Source of the DNA: Hygrophila difformis
Taxonomy: Eukaryota; Streptophyta; Magnoliopsida; Lamiales; Acanthaceae
Assembly: GCA_030278955.1 (NCBI GenBank)
Contig: JAOANR010000003.1
Coordinates: 33,862,080 to 33,926,079, forward strand
Reading direction: 5' to 3'
Length of the DNA: 64,000 bases
Position numbers and translations under genes: made by a program. The notes beneath the pieces are model-generated. The model saw only the letters and a list, made by a program, of their open reading frames with translations, ran no database searches and was not told where the DNA came from. Of the stretch, positions 20,950 through 31,595 are shown one piece after another (position 1 is the stretch's first letter; every line of letters starts with the position of its first letter).

Positions 20950-21422
20950 GGACCTTTATCGCATTCCTTCTACTATTACCGTTCCTATTTTCCGACCTAT
21001 TCCTATCCTTGTGATTCCTACCGCTTGTATCGAATAACGTTTTCAATTGAGCAATAAAATACAAGCATTTATGTTATATTCTACTTCCATAGTGGCCACA
21101 TGTATATGTGTATGCACATATTCAGAACCGCCTTCCGTATCCAAACGTATGGTGGGGGACTCAACAGAACAAAAGTACAAGGTATTAATAAGCAAACACC
21201 ACATATAAATGTTAATCAAACGGGAGTACCTCGAACCCTAAACCCTGAAATCCCAAGTCATCAATTAACCACAATTCTAGAGTTAACAACCGAAATAGGT
21301 AATCATGGAGTAACACAACAAAAGCACAAACTACGAAACACGGAAATGGAAATCATTGTCTTACAGTCTCATAAGGAAACTACTTCTACTATGCACCCCA
21401 AGAGTACCGTAAAAACGAAGGG

Positions 21423-22755
21423 TCACTGATCAGGAGGCGGGAACTGGCGACGCATGTAGTCGTCCATCTGACGCATGTAGCCATACATGTCAGTCATGGT
21501 GGCCTGCTGCTCCGCCTGTCTCATAGTGAGCGTGTCCATACGATCCTGATAGAGATCCATCCTAGCATCCAAGGCATCGTAACGAGCCTGCCAGCTGCAA
21601 ACCCGGCATCTATACTGACACGCATCTCCTGCATCATCTGGAGCATCTGCGTCATGTCCTGACCCTGCGGTGGAACCCCACCCTGCTGTGGAACCACAGG
21701 AGGAGGAGGTGGCCGCTCTGGAGGAACAACTAAGATCAAACCACCATCCTCAGGCTGCGGGTGCAGTATAGCCCGAGGCGCTCCACGACGCAAAGTGCTG
21801 CGCCGAGCGGCATAAGACGGAATACGGTAGTGCTCACCTGGAGCTAAAGGGTAGGGGTCCGTCTCGGAAGACGTGCGGATCCCCTGGGCAGCGCATAACC
21901 CACAAATGAGGTGTGCGTGAGTGATCACCCTACTCCCTCGCCCCCGTCGTAAACCCCTCAGGTTATCCGCAATGCACGCGCCCACATTTACCCGACCGCC
22001 TCGTGCGATAAAGCAGATAGTCTCAAAGACATGATCTATGACGATATGACTCCGGGTGATCGGCCGAATGCGTCCTAACCAAAGCTGAGCAAGTACACGC
22101 CAAGGAGTATCCAAAGACGTCAGTCGTAGCTCGTGAGGGTATCCAGTCCGCGGGGGTACCTCGGTACACAAGACACCCCAGGCAGGAGCATAAACCCGGC
22201 CCTCTGGCTGTGGTCGGAACGCGCCATCATCTGGAAGGCCGAAATAGATGTTGATCGCCCGAGCACTGAAGTCTAGGTAGCGACCGCGAACCCAGACTCG
22301 AGAAAGGTCGTCGTCTACCCCAAGACCGCTGATGTTGGCGATAACCTCCATAGCTAGATAGCGGAGGCAACACCGTCGGGATGACGTGCAAGACCGGTCC
22401 ACTGGAGATGCCCCAAAAGTGCACTGATCCGGTCATCGCCCATATGATCAGGGAACAAGCCTCGCTCGGGAACGTAAGCCCTCTTTCGACGAAGCTCGTC
22501 GAAGTAGAAGTCCTGGGCGGCCATCGTCGAGAAACGGAACCTATCATGCCGGCGAGGACGCACCTCGTCAGGGAGATCTCTGAGCCTCGGCACCCGCTCC
22601 TCGTCCTCCTCGGACTCACTGTCGTCACTGTCATCAATATCCGGCATCACCGGAGCGGCAGTGCTAGGGCCGGCTACATCACGTCGAGTAGCCCGTCTCT
22701 TGGCCCCCGGAAGGACCATAAGGAACGCCAAGATGAACCACAGGAAGAGCAACAT
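21423..22755 (-). pseudogene. E3 antisense gene: plant-transposon/Athila ORF1-like domain
   Basis: It is read on the minus strand from ATG 22755 (MLLFLWFILAFLM) or from the aligned next Met. Order: basic stretch, acidic SDDSESEEDEE, then QDFYFDELRRKRAYVPERGL, then a globular domain with VWVRGRYLDFSARAINIYFG, PITRSHIVIDHVFETICFI and CIADNLRGLRRGRGSRVITH, a Pro-rich linker, and a Met/Gln-rich helical C-terminus. The RGRYLDFS..AIN..FGLPD signature resembles the putative plant transposon domain (Transposase_32/Athila ORF1 type). Two single-base frameshifts (near 22370 and near 21595) break it. The same gene lies antisense in E5. It sits where gag-pro-RT would be. Confidence 0.75.
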
Positions 22756-23470
22756 CCTGCGAACACCCAATACCAATTGTTAGACTAATGACCCACACAC
22801 GGAACAACATCAAATATATATACATAGTTCCAACGGGAGAAATCTAAGAAAGCTTCGAACTTCATAGTTATTAATACATACCAGAAGATAACCAAACCAA
22901 TGATTGTACCCAAATAAATTCGGAAACCCATTGCGGCATTTCATCGAACACGTTAAATGCGAAAAACAACAAGCTTCAATTATACTCATAAGATACACGA
23001 AATTTGCCCATAAATTAACAATTGCTCAAGCAACAACTCATCATCATAATATGACACCAAACAACAACAATGAATCCATCTTTCATGTCACAATACCACC
23101 TAAAATGAAGAATTCCATATTATTCCTAAATACCCACATCGCCGAGAAATGGCCAAAAACAAATACACATTGGGGCATAAACTCAACAAAATCAACAAAA
23201 ACATCAATAATCACATATGCTTGCTAATTCGCACAAATCAAGCTTAAAAACAACAAATCCCCAAATTGTACACATAAACCCTAATTTCGCAATCTACCCA
23301 AATTCTAACAAATCAAGACATAAAAATTGAAATTGACAAGCTAAAATAGAAGATACATACCTTACAAAGAGAAATCGGAGTCGAAACCGGAAGAATCTGA
23401 GCACGGAAGAACGAAATTGAGAGGAAGTTGGGAGGAATTTCGGAAATGACAGGGACGAAATGGCTCGCGC
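22756..23470 (-). other. Upstream part of the E3 antisense gene: leader and possible introns
   Basis: On the minus strand 23470-23375 is a pyrimidine-rich leader that ends in TTGTAAGGTATGT, a good donor. A TTCGCAG acceptor lies directly before the ATG at 22755. In between, a short block around 22960-22930 reads NVFDEMPQ in one frame and is conserved in E5 (59510-59490) with silent codon changes. The rest is AT-rich. The layout looks like a spliced antisense transcription unit starting near the pol remnant. Confidence 0.4.
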
Positions 23471-23639
23471 GGGGCGCGAGCCCTATTTCTTCCTACTGGT
23501 GGCGCCGCGCGGTGGCCAGGCGCTAAAGCCCCTAACCCCGCGCGGACCCCGCGCGGGACGCGGAAAACGAAAGTTTTTTTTTCCTTTTTCTTTTCGATTT
23601 TCTTTTCCTATTTCTTTACTCATCCCCTGCTTCACACTA

Positions 23640-24535
23640 TACGACTGGACCAGTGAGTGTGATTCCGCATTCCAAGAATTCAAGGAACGACTTACCATTG
23701 CGCTGGTATTGGCACTACCATCGGGGATGGGGGGAGACTTCGAGGGGTACAGCGACGCCTCGAAGGAAGGTTTGAGATGCGCACTAATGCAAGCTCGAAG
23801 GGGGTAGAGCACACGAATCACGTCAATTAAAGCAACACGAGGAGAACTATCCGAGGCACGGCTTGAAACTAGCCGCAGTCGTGTTCGCTTTAAAGACGTG
23901 GATGCACTATATGGACGTAAATGCCAAAGTCCCTTAAGCTGGGAAAAGAGCGATAGGACTATGATAATGGAACCGCAACTTGTCGAGGACATGGCTCAAC
24001 AAGTCAAATGATCCAAGGAAAGATGGGAGCCGCGCAAGACCGGCAAAAGAGCTATGCCGACGTGAGACGGCAAGATTTGGAATTCCAAATAGGCGATAAG
24101 GTCATGTTAAAGGTATCACCAATGAAGGATGTGATGCGCTTTGGCAAGCGGGGAAAATCGAGCCCACGGCACATAGGACCATACGAGATCCTAGAAAGAG
24201 TGGGGAATCTTGCATACCGACTAGCATTACCGCCACAATTTGCTCGTGTCCACGACGTGTTCCACGTCTCACAACTGAAGAAATACGTCCATGATCCGAC
24301 CCACATACTCCAACCGGAGGAAATTGAGCTGGACGACGACTTAAGCTACGAAGAAATTCCGGTGCGAATACTCGACAGGAAGGAGAGGGTAACAAGGAAT
24401 AAGACCGTGAGAATGGTTAAAGTTCTTTGGTCTAACCACGAAGCCGAGACGACAACGTGGGAGCTAGAGGCAGACATGAAGGATCGTTACCCAACCCTAT
24501 TCCATGACAATGCAACAACAGTTATGGGGGCATAA
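23640..24535 (+). pseudogene. pol: E3 pol remnant: RNase H start, integrase C-terminus, chromodomain
   Basis: 23640-23806 encodes the beginning of RNase H ([28 protein letters not shown]). After degenerate sequence, 24008-24535 is an open frame with the integrase C-terminal part ([18 protein letters not shown]), the GPY motif ([15 protein letters not shown]) and the chromodomain ([20 protein letters not shown]). It ends at a normal TAA in TVMGA. Compared with E2, the RT, most of RNase H and the integrase catalytic core are gone, so no enzymatic function is expected. The 175-codon frame remains uninterrupted. Confidence 0.88.
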
Positions 24536-24819
24536 CTGTAATCTTAAGAGGGGGAGGATGTGACGACCCGAACATTTCCGGATATTTTGTATGAATACTT
24601 TGTACCCCAAATAAACAAATTCAAATTGTTTTGAACTACGTAATGACTTTATCCCTTCACGGGGTACGTAGGCAACTCGGAAATTTCAATTCTGAGTTCA
24701 GTCAAATAATAACAAACAACGACACACAATAATACAATCGCTTAATCAAACAATTCCCGAACTCGCGAGAGGATGAAGTGCAACTTCGAGGACGAAGTTG
24801 GTTCTTAAGGGGGGTAGAC
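24536..24819 (+). other. E3 3' untranslated region with a fossil LTR start and the functional PPT
   Basis: Right after pol come TCTTAAGAGGGGGAGGATG and TGACGACCCG, matching the PPT and LTR start of E2/E5 (AGGGAGGGAGGA, TGTAACACCCG). 24612-24715 then continues like the first 100 bp of those LTRs (AAATTCAAATTGTTTTGAAC). The working PPT, GTTCTTAAGGGGGGTAGAC, is at 24801-24819 beside the real LTR, preceded by AACTTCGAGGACGAAGTT, a perfect hairpin at 24782-24799. Confidence 0.75.
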
Positions 24820-27320
24820 TGTAATACCCGTAAATTTTAGAATATAAAAATAGGAATTAATCCAATAGGAGAGAATGTTTTGTTTCCGAGAACCCGTAGA
24901 CGCGGAAATGCACGGAAGTCAAAGGACGACGAATTAGAACCCGACGGACCGAAACCGACGGTTTTAAGATTTCAAGCATGAAATCGAATTAAGTCGGAAT
25001 AAATTTATGATGAGAAGCATAATCCGAAAATGACCCGGAAAATCGAGCGCGAAAACGTGGAAGGATAGAAGTCCGAAAGAGAGGAGAAAAAGACCCGACG
25101 GATCGGATCGCACGGACCCGCCTGGACCGCAGTCCAGGCGAGGGCCGCGCGCTGGCCGGGCGGGGTTTGGCCAAAAGGCGCGCCAACCCTGCGTGGCTCC
25201 ACAGAATGTGGCAAGTTGCGCGTTTTCGGCGATTTCTTACCATAATTCGACCCCCCAACTAAGGAAAGAAGATTTTGGACGGGGGAAGGTGAATAAGGTC
25301 GACCCAGGGTTGTCTCCCCACCCCATAAGCAGTCACAAATCTCCCTCCACTCTCCCAAACTCTCTCCAAAGCCAAAACACCTTCCGGCGACTTCCCGACG
25401 ACTTTCCGATCACTTCCCGGCGACGAAAACCGACGGAGAAGGCGTGGAATACAAGATCCCTAGTGTTCTAAACTGTGGTAAGTCGTTCATAGATTTCCAT
25501 TTAAGTTTTTGAACCCGAAAACTCGATCTAACATTGGATTTATTCGTCCGATTTGAAATCGTGGCCAAAGTCGGAAGCTTGACGTTGAGGAGATCCGTTC
25601 GTAGCAAACCTAGACGAGCCAGCGACCTTAGGACGACCAAAACTCCCTATCACTGTAAGTTGAGCCTTCCATATCAATACGGGTGATTTAGGGGCGTCCG
25701 GTATAGTCGTAATGTAACGAAACGTAAAAATCGAAACTAAAAACCCCAACTTGCGCAGTTTCTGAAATCGGCCTAAAATGCCTATTTCGAGGATTCAATC
25801 CGAGAAACTCAAAACTAGACTTTTAATCCTAACACATAAATCTAGGCTGTGTAAAAATTTCAGACATTTTCGTTAACGTTTGCTATTTTAAATCGCATCG
25901 AGAAGAAACTGTTTTGACAAAACGTGTTTGAAATCTGCCTATGAACATGTCCGAACTTAGTGAGTCTATTTCTATATTTTGTAGCCCGATTTGATCTTTG
26001 CAATCTAAATGAAAGTAGTAGATAATCATGTCTAGTATATGTGGTTAAAATTTCAGAATTTTTGGAGTCCATTTGATATGTCAAAACGCCAATTTTCCGA
26101 ACTGTGACAAATCTGTTTTGAGACAGTAAACTGTCTTCGCATTAAACTTGATTTTTGACATGCTTCCTCAACTTATTTCGAAAAAGTTAAAACACGAAAG
26201 TTGTTCGTTAGGGTGTTTTGCATAAACTATGGAATTTTCAGATTTTTCGGACTTAAACCGAATTTTTTAATTGAAAAGGCGTAAACTGTGACGCCAAGAT
26301 ACTTTTAAATCGAAGGATTTTGAAATTTCGAAACGAACGATCAAAGATTTGAAATACAATACATCTATACTTTTGAAAAACCCCGATACGTTAAATCTAA
26401 ACGATACATGAGATACTTGGTGGAGGGTGAGTGCTCTGCAGGGTGCCCCTCTAGCCTTTCTCTTCGGGCCTATAATGGACGAGAGAATTTGATGAGATAT
26501 TACGCCAATCGGCGGGAGATACATGGCCTACTCTCTCGGGTTGTCCGTATGGATTTCTCGAGGCTCCGGAGTGATACTGGGTATGGCAGATACGGCTGCG
26601 GCCGCCGGATCACCGGCTAAACGAGATACTTACGAAACGGCTGCGGCCGCCGGATCACCGGCTATACAAAACACTGAGAAATGGTTATGTAACGAGGAAA
26701 TAAAAGATTTAATATTTTTAAGTATTTATTTATTTTTGCATGTCTTTAAATTATGCATTTAAATTATGTCTTTAAATTTCGTATCATGACTAAATTGTTA
26801 TTGTGGATTAAATGCATGTTCAAGTACACAATTAAAATATTATTTCCTTTAAATTTTGTGAATGCATGTTAGGAGTGAAATTTTAATTATCTAATTAAAT
26901 CCCTTTATTGCTATGTTAGGATCGACTTACTCAGTATTTTATATACTGATAAAAATCGTTGTTTTTCTCTTTTCTTTTCAAAGTATGAAGATAATGCATG
27001 AGCATATGCATTGGGGGATGGAAAACTTTAATATTGTTTTTATTGCCTTCATGATACTTGCATAACGGGCATGTAAATCCCGAGTTTTGGCCATGTCGGC
27101 CCACATTACATTCTTTTTTTCCGCTGCGATATATTATTACTACTACTATATGTGTGGATGATACTTATTATTATTTTTACATAGATTCCGGACTTGTTTC
27201 TAAATCTTTTTGCAATACCTATAGCCTTGCATCTCTTTGGCAAGCTCGGAGAATCCGTGTCTTGCTGGAGAGATGTGGCGGTGACATCCCGGCCTGGGTT
27301 ATCAAATCCGGGGTGTTACA
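24820..27320 (+). repeat. E3 3' LTR
   Basis: It is 2501 bp, directly after the PPT, ending GGGGTGTTACA, then CGAAC. It differs from the 5' LTR by one lost 45-bp GC repeat unit and scattered substitutions. It holds the same donors (about 25478, 25655) and the acceptor before AGTATG (about 26984). Confidence 0.93.
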
Positions 27321-29074
27321 CGAACAACTTCCATGTCTCGAGTTCTTGGAAATAAGGTTTCGAAGTGAGTCAAATTTCGAGTTCTTTACAAGGGAAGATT
27401 TTTGCCCAAAGGACTGATTCTGACACAGTTCGTGCAACGCCGATTAAAAATTCATTTTGAGTCCAATTGATCCGAAATTTTTATAGGTTGTAGAAAACAT
27501 CTTAATGAAAAATTTTCATGTTTTAAGATTTTGGAAATAATGAGTTTTAGATGTTCAAAAGTCGTCAGCAACACACTGTTTGCGTTCGGGTTCGAAAAAC
27601 GGTTTTACACAGGTTGTGAATTCGTCAGATTTAACATATCAAATGAACTTCAAAATTCATGAAATTTTATACACATAATCTAGACACAATTATCTACAAC
27701 TTTTGTTTAGAAATGCAAGTTCGAATCGATATAGAAATGGGTGAAAAATATGCAACAAGTCGAGTCAATGAAACTGTCCAGATTTCAAACGTTCGATTTT
27801 AATGCAGAAACTTTGCGGCACAATTTGGGGCACCAAACCTTTATGAAAATGGCCGAAATTTTGACACAAGATAGATTAAAGTCTTATGAATAAAATCTAT
27901 ATTGAAAAGTTTTCGGTTTGAATTACCGAAGGTCGGGTTTTAGGCGAGTTTCTGAGATTGGTCGAAAATAGGGTTTTTGAAAACCGATTTTAGTTACGTG
28001 CCTAGATCTTAAGTTTTAAACGACAATAAACCACAAAAATTGTAGAGTAAGGTCTTGACTTACTTAGTTAGATAATAGGGTCGCTGTAAGGGATTTCCGG
28101 ACGTCCTAAGGTCGCGACGAACGGCCAACTTCTCCGATCGCTTTTTGTTCGTCCCCCGACGTGAAATCGTAGCAAAGGGAAGATGGTTAGATTTCGAGTT
28201 TTTGAGACTTATGGATGACTTAAACGCTATAATATGACTTACCAAGGTTCTAGATGGCAGAGGCTTCGTCCCGGTTGTCCCGTCTTCGCCGGAGTACTCG
28301 CCGGATAGTGAACTCGAAGGGTTTTTCGGCTTGGAGAGGAAGGATGGGAGAGTCTAGGGTTTGTCTTCTGAAAATAATGGATAGGGGGCACCCAAAACCG
28401 ACCATATGCCCTTCCCTAATGCTGTGATCGGCTTGCCACCGATAGAGGTCGGATTTTTGGCAAGAAAATCGCCATGGAAGGAAAGTTTACACCTCCTGCA
28501 CCTCTGGCGCGGTGGTGACGCGCACGTATAGGTTTGTCTGCGCGGAGCACGCGCGAGCAGTCCTGGGACGCGTCTCCCTCATGCCGCGCGATGGCCGCGC
28601 ACCGGTGCGCGGAGGGCGCGTGACGGCCGGACCGGCCGGTTCGGCGGTTTGTGTGGTCCGTCGGGTCTTTTCTTCTTTTCTCTATCTGTTTTCTATCCTC
28701 TACATGGTTGGCTCGACTTCTCGGGTCGTTTCTGGTTTGAAATCTCTATCTTAAATTCGTTACGAAGTCGGGTTAACGCTCGTAACATTTCCGTGCCATA
28801 ATTAATCTAGTTAAATTAGTTCCGATTCCTCTTAATGTTTTTCCCGGGTATTACAGTCTACCCCCTTAAGAATCAACTTCGCCCTCGAAGTTGTGGTTCG
28901 GTTTCTTCGAGTTAAACCTTAGTATGGTTTTGGTTATGTTTTTGTTTTGTGATTTATTTTGTGACTGAACTTAAAATTTAGATTTCCAAGCTACCTACGT
29001 ACCCTGCGAAGGGATCAAGTCATAACGTAGTTCAAAACAATTTGAATTTGTTTTTTTTTTTCTCGGGTGTTACA
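27321..29074 (-). repeat. E2 5' LTR, outer part with an embedded PPT and LTR start
   Basis: It starts on the minus strand at 29074 (TGTAACACCCGAG) and joins 17385 once E3 is removed; 27321-27325 is the duplicated CGAAC. Unlike the 3' LTR it contains about 145 extra bp (about 28850-28990). On the minus strand these hold CTTCGAGGGCGAAG, TTCTTAAGGGGGTAGAC and TGTAATACCCGGG, meaning a second polypurine tract and a second LTR start nested inside the LTR. Confidence 0.85.
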
Positions 29075-29147
29075 CAAACAATTTCCGAGCTCGCGAGGAG
29101 ATAAAGCGCAACTTCGAGGACGAAGTTGATTCTTAATGGGGGTAGAC
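29075..29147 (+). other. E4 internal remnant with PPT
   Basis: These 73 bp read like the end of the E3 internal region (AACTTCGAGGACGAAGTT hairpin, then TTCTTAATGGGGGTAGAC) and abut the E4 LTR. The rest of E4 lies beyond E2, to the left of the window. Confidence 0.8.
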
Positions 29148-31595
29148 TGTAACACCCGTAAATTTTATCATATGAAATAGAATTTAATCCGAGAAGCAAA
29201 AGGATTTTGATTCCGAGAAACCGTAAGTCAGAAATGCACAGGAGTCAAAGACGACGAATTAGAAGCCGACAAATCCAAAACCGACGGACTTAAAATTTCA
29301 AACACGAAATCAATATTAAGCCGAAATAGATTTAAGATAGAATTTATAATCCGAGAACGACCCGAAAAATCGAGGCCGAAAATGTAGAAGGATAGAAGTC
29401 CGGAAGAGAGGAGAGAAGACCCGACGGATCGCACGACCCGGTCCGGACTGCAGTTCGGACCGGAGCCGCGCGGTCTCTGCGCGAGGACGAGCCACCACCG
29501 CGCCAAGCAGCTGACAGCTGCAATTCGCGCGATTAAGGCGATTTCTTACCAAAATTTTCGACCCCGACTAAGGAAAGCCAATCCCAGTCTGGGGAAAGGC
29601 TATTAGGTCGAGAGAGGGCTGATTCCCACCCCAGTCTCAGTCTCTCAAACCTATCCATCATCCAAAACTCTCCCAAGACAAAAGCCACCTTTCCGACGAC
29701 TTTCCGACGACCTTCCGGCGACTTTCCGGCAACCAAAACCGACCGTGGAAGTGTGTAGATCAAGGATTTCAGGCTTTGAATTATTGGTATGATGTGAATC
29801 AGTTTCCTATTCGTTTTAAGATCATAAATCATCATTCTAACTTACGGATTCCTACTTGCAAACACGTTCGTGGCCAAAGGAGAAGGAGTACGTGTTGCGT
29901 AGATCCGTTCGTGGTGATTTTGGACAAATCGGTCGACCCTAGGACGTTCAAGAACTCTATTACAGTAAGTCAATACCTTTCATGTCAATACGGGTGGTCT
30001 AGGGACGTCCGAAACATTAGATGTGAAACGAACCGTTAAAATCGAACCTAGAGAAAACCCTACGGCGCAGCGATCTTGTGTGAATTTTTTGAACCCTTAA
30101 AACTATTCAAAACGAAAAACATAAAACATGAAAAACGTTTCTAAGACACTGTTCTAGTTCATGTAAAACTTTCATAATTTTTCATTGAGTTTTACTACCC
30201 AAATTCACGTCGGACATAATCTGTGAATTTATGAAATTTTTTAAATCTGACAGTGCATTTGTTCAAACTTGATGAGCATGTTTCAATGATTTCTATTTCG
30301 ATTTAATCTTTGTGATGTAAACAAAAGTTGTAGATAATCATGTCTAGTATGTGTCTACAAAATTTCAGAATTTTTGGAGTCCATTTGATGTGTCAAAAAG
30401 TCGAGTTTTGAAACTATGTCGAACCTGAATCCTGACAGCATACTACTCATGTGGAAAACTTGATTTTTGATTTGTTTCTTTAACCCGGATTGAAAAACTT
30501 AAAACAAGAAACTTGCTCGTCTCTGTGTTTTCGAGTTACTGGTAAAATTTCAGAATTTCCGGACTCAAGAAAAATTTTTAATTAATTTTGGAGTAAACAG
30601 CGTCTTGTGAAAATCGTATTTCGAGAAACTTGTTGAAATTGTGAGATTGGCCTTTAAGGTTTAAACGAGTGGAAATTCCTTTGAAATAAAATACATGAAA
30701 CAAAAGTTTTTGAAAGATCCCCATTGCATCTTGATTAAATAAAATTAGGGGGTGAGTGCTCTGCAGGGTGCCCTCCTAACTATTCACTTCGTGCCTTTAT
30801 GGGCGATGGTGACCCCGCGCGAAATATGAGAAATATTACCAAAACGGCAATGTAATTTGGGCCTACACTCTCGAGAATACCCGTATGGGTTTCCCGAGGC
30901 TCCGGAGTGGTACTGGGTATGGCGGATAGGCTGCGGCCGCCGGGCTACCGGCTAAACGAAAACTTACGAAATTGGTTGCGGCCGCCGGATGGCCGGCTAA
31001 ACAAAATACTGTTGAGATGGTGGTTTAATGGGGGAATTTAAAAGCTTAAATTTTTATTTACTCATTTAAGTCATTATTTATGCATTTAAATTATGTCTTA
31101 AAATTTATGCCTATGCTTAAATTATTATTTATGAGTACATGTGTCTTTAAGCATGCAAATTAAATTAGTATTTTTAAATTGGCAAATAAAGTGTTCTATA
31201 TGCATGATTGGAAGGATAATCTCAGTTAATAAAACGAACCACTTTATTGCTGTGTTAGGGTTGATTTATTCAGTATTTTATAATACTGATAAAATTTGTT
31301 ATTTCTCTTTTCTTTTTCAGAGTATGGCGAAAATGCATGAACATGTGCATTTGGGGGACATCTTTTAAACATTTCTTTATCGTTTTATTTAAACATGCAT
31401 ATCGGGCCTGTATATCCCGAGTTTTGGCATGAACATGTGAATGATTATTATTTTTAAGTAATTCCGGACTTGTTTTTAAACTCTTCTCAATACCCATACC
31501 CTTGCATCTCTTTAGCAAGCTCGGAGAACCCATGTCTTGCTAGGGAGGTGTGGCGGTGGCATCCCGGCCTGGGTTATCAAAACCGGGGTGTTACA
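29148..31595 (+). repeat. E4 3' LTR (Tekay type)
   Basis: It is 2448 bp, starting TGTAACACCCGTAAATTTTA and ending CGGGGTGTTACA; the right flank TTTAG (31596-31600) is the presumed TSD. It contains the conserved block CGTTCGT, the donor GTAAGT at 29965, two GC-rich units with GCGGCCGC (30930-31010) and the acceptor before AGTATG at 31321. It is more diverged from E3 than the two E3 LTRs are from each other, so it is older. Confidence 0.88.
29965..31320 (+). other. Predicted leader intron in the E4 LTR
   Basis: The donor is TATTACAGTAAGTCAA at 29965; the acceptor is a long pyrimidine tract TTTCTCTTTTCTTTTTCAG ending at 31320, followed by AGTATG. GGTATG at 29786 stands where E3 has its first GTAAGT donor. 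Confidence 0.45.

Larger units (their letters stand above)
17386..27320 (+). mobile_element. E3: young, pol-deleted Tekay-type LTR retrotransposon with accessory and antisense ORFs
   Basis: The flanks are 5-bp target duplications CGAAC (17381-17385 and 27321-27325). The LTRs are 17386-19932 and 24820-27320, both starting TGTAATACCCGTAAATTTTAG and ending GGTGTTACA. They look about 99 percent alike in the stretches I compared. The PBS is at 19936, the accessory ORF at 20422-20949, an antisense gene at 22755-21423, pol remnants at 23640-24535, and the PPT at 24806-24819. Gag, protease and RT are absent, so it must have been mobilised by a relative's proteins (inference). Confidence 0.93.
7832..29074 (-). 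mobile_element. E2: Tekay/Del-type chromovirus LTR retrotransposon, minus strand, interrupted
   Basis: On the minus strand it reads LTR start TGTAACACCCGAG (29074), LTR (split by E3 at 17386-27320), tRNA-Met type PBS (16261), accessory ORF, gag, protease, RT, RNase H, integrase, chromodomain, PPT (10220-10205) and 3' LTR (10204 down to 7832, where the Athila-like element cuts it). The domain order, the C-terminal chromodomain and the TGGTATCAGAGC PBS fit the Tekay/Del clade of Ty3/gypsy chromoviruses. E2 is inserted in the 3' untranslated part of E4, with right flank CAAAC at 29075. The coding region carries stops and frameshifts, so it is probably inactive. Confidence 0.88.

Noticed and set aside
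22810..23227. Short ORFs between the E3 antisense gene and the pol remnant
   Set aside because: AT-rich, intron-like sequence; only the NVFDEMPQ block is conserved with E5, and it is reported separately.
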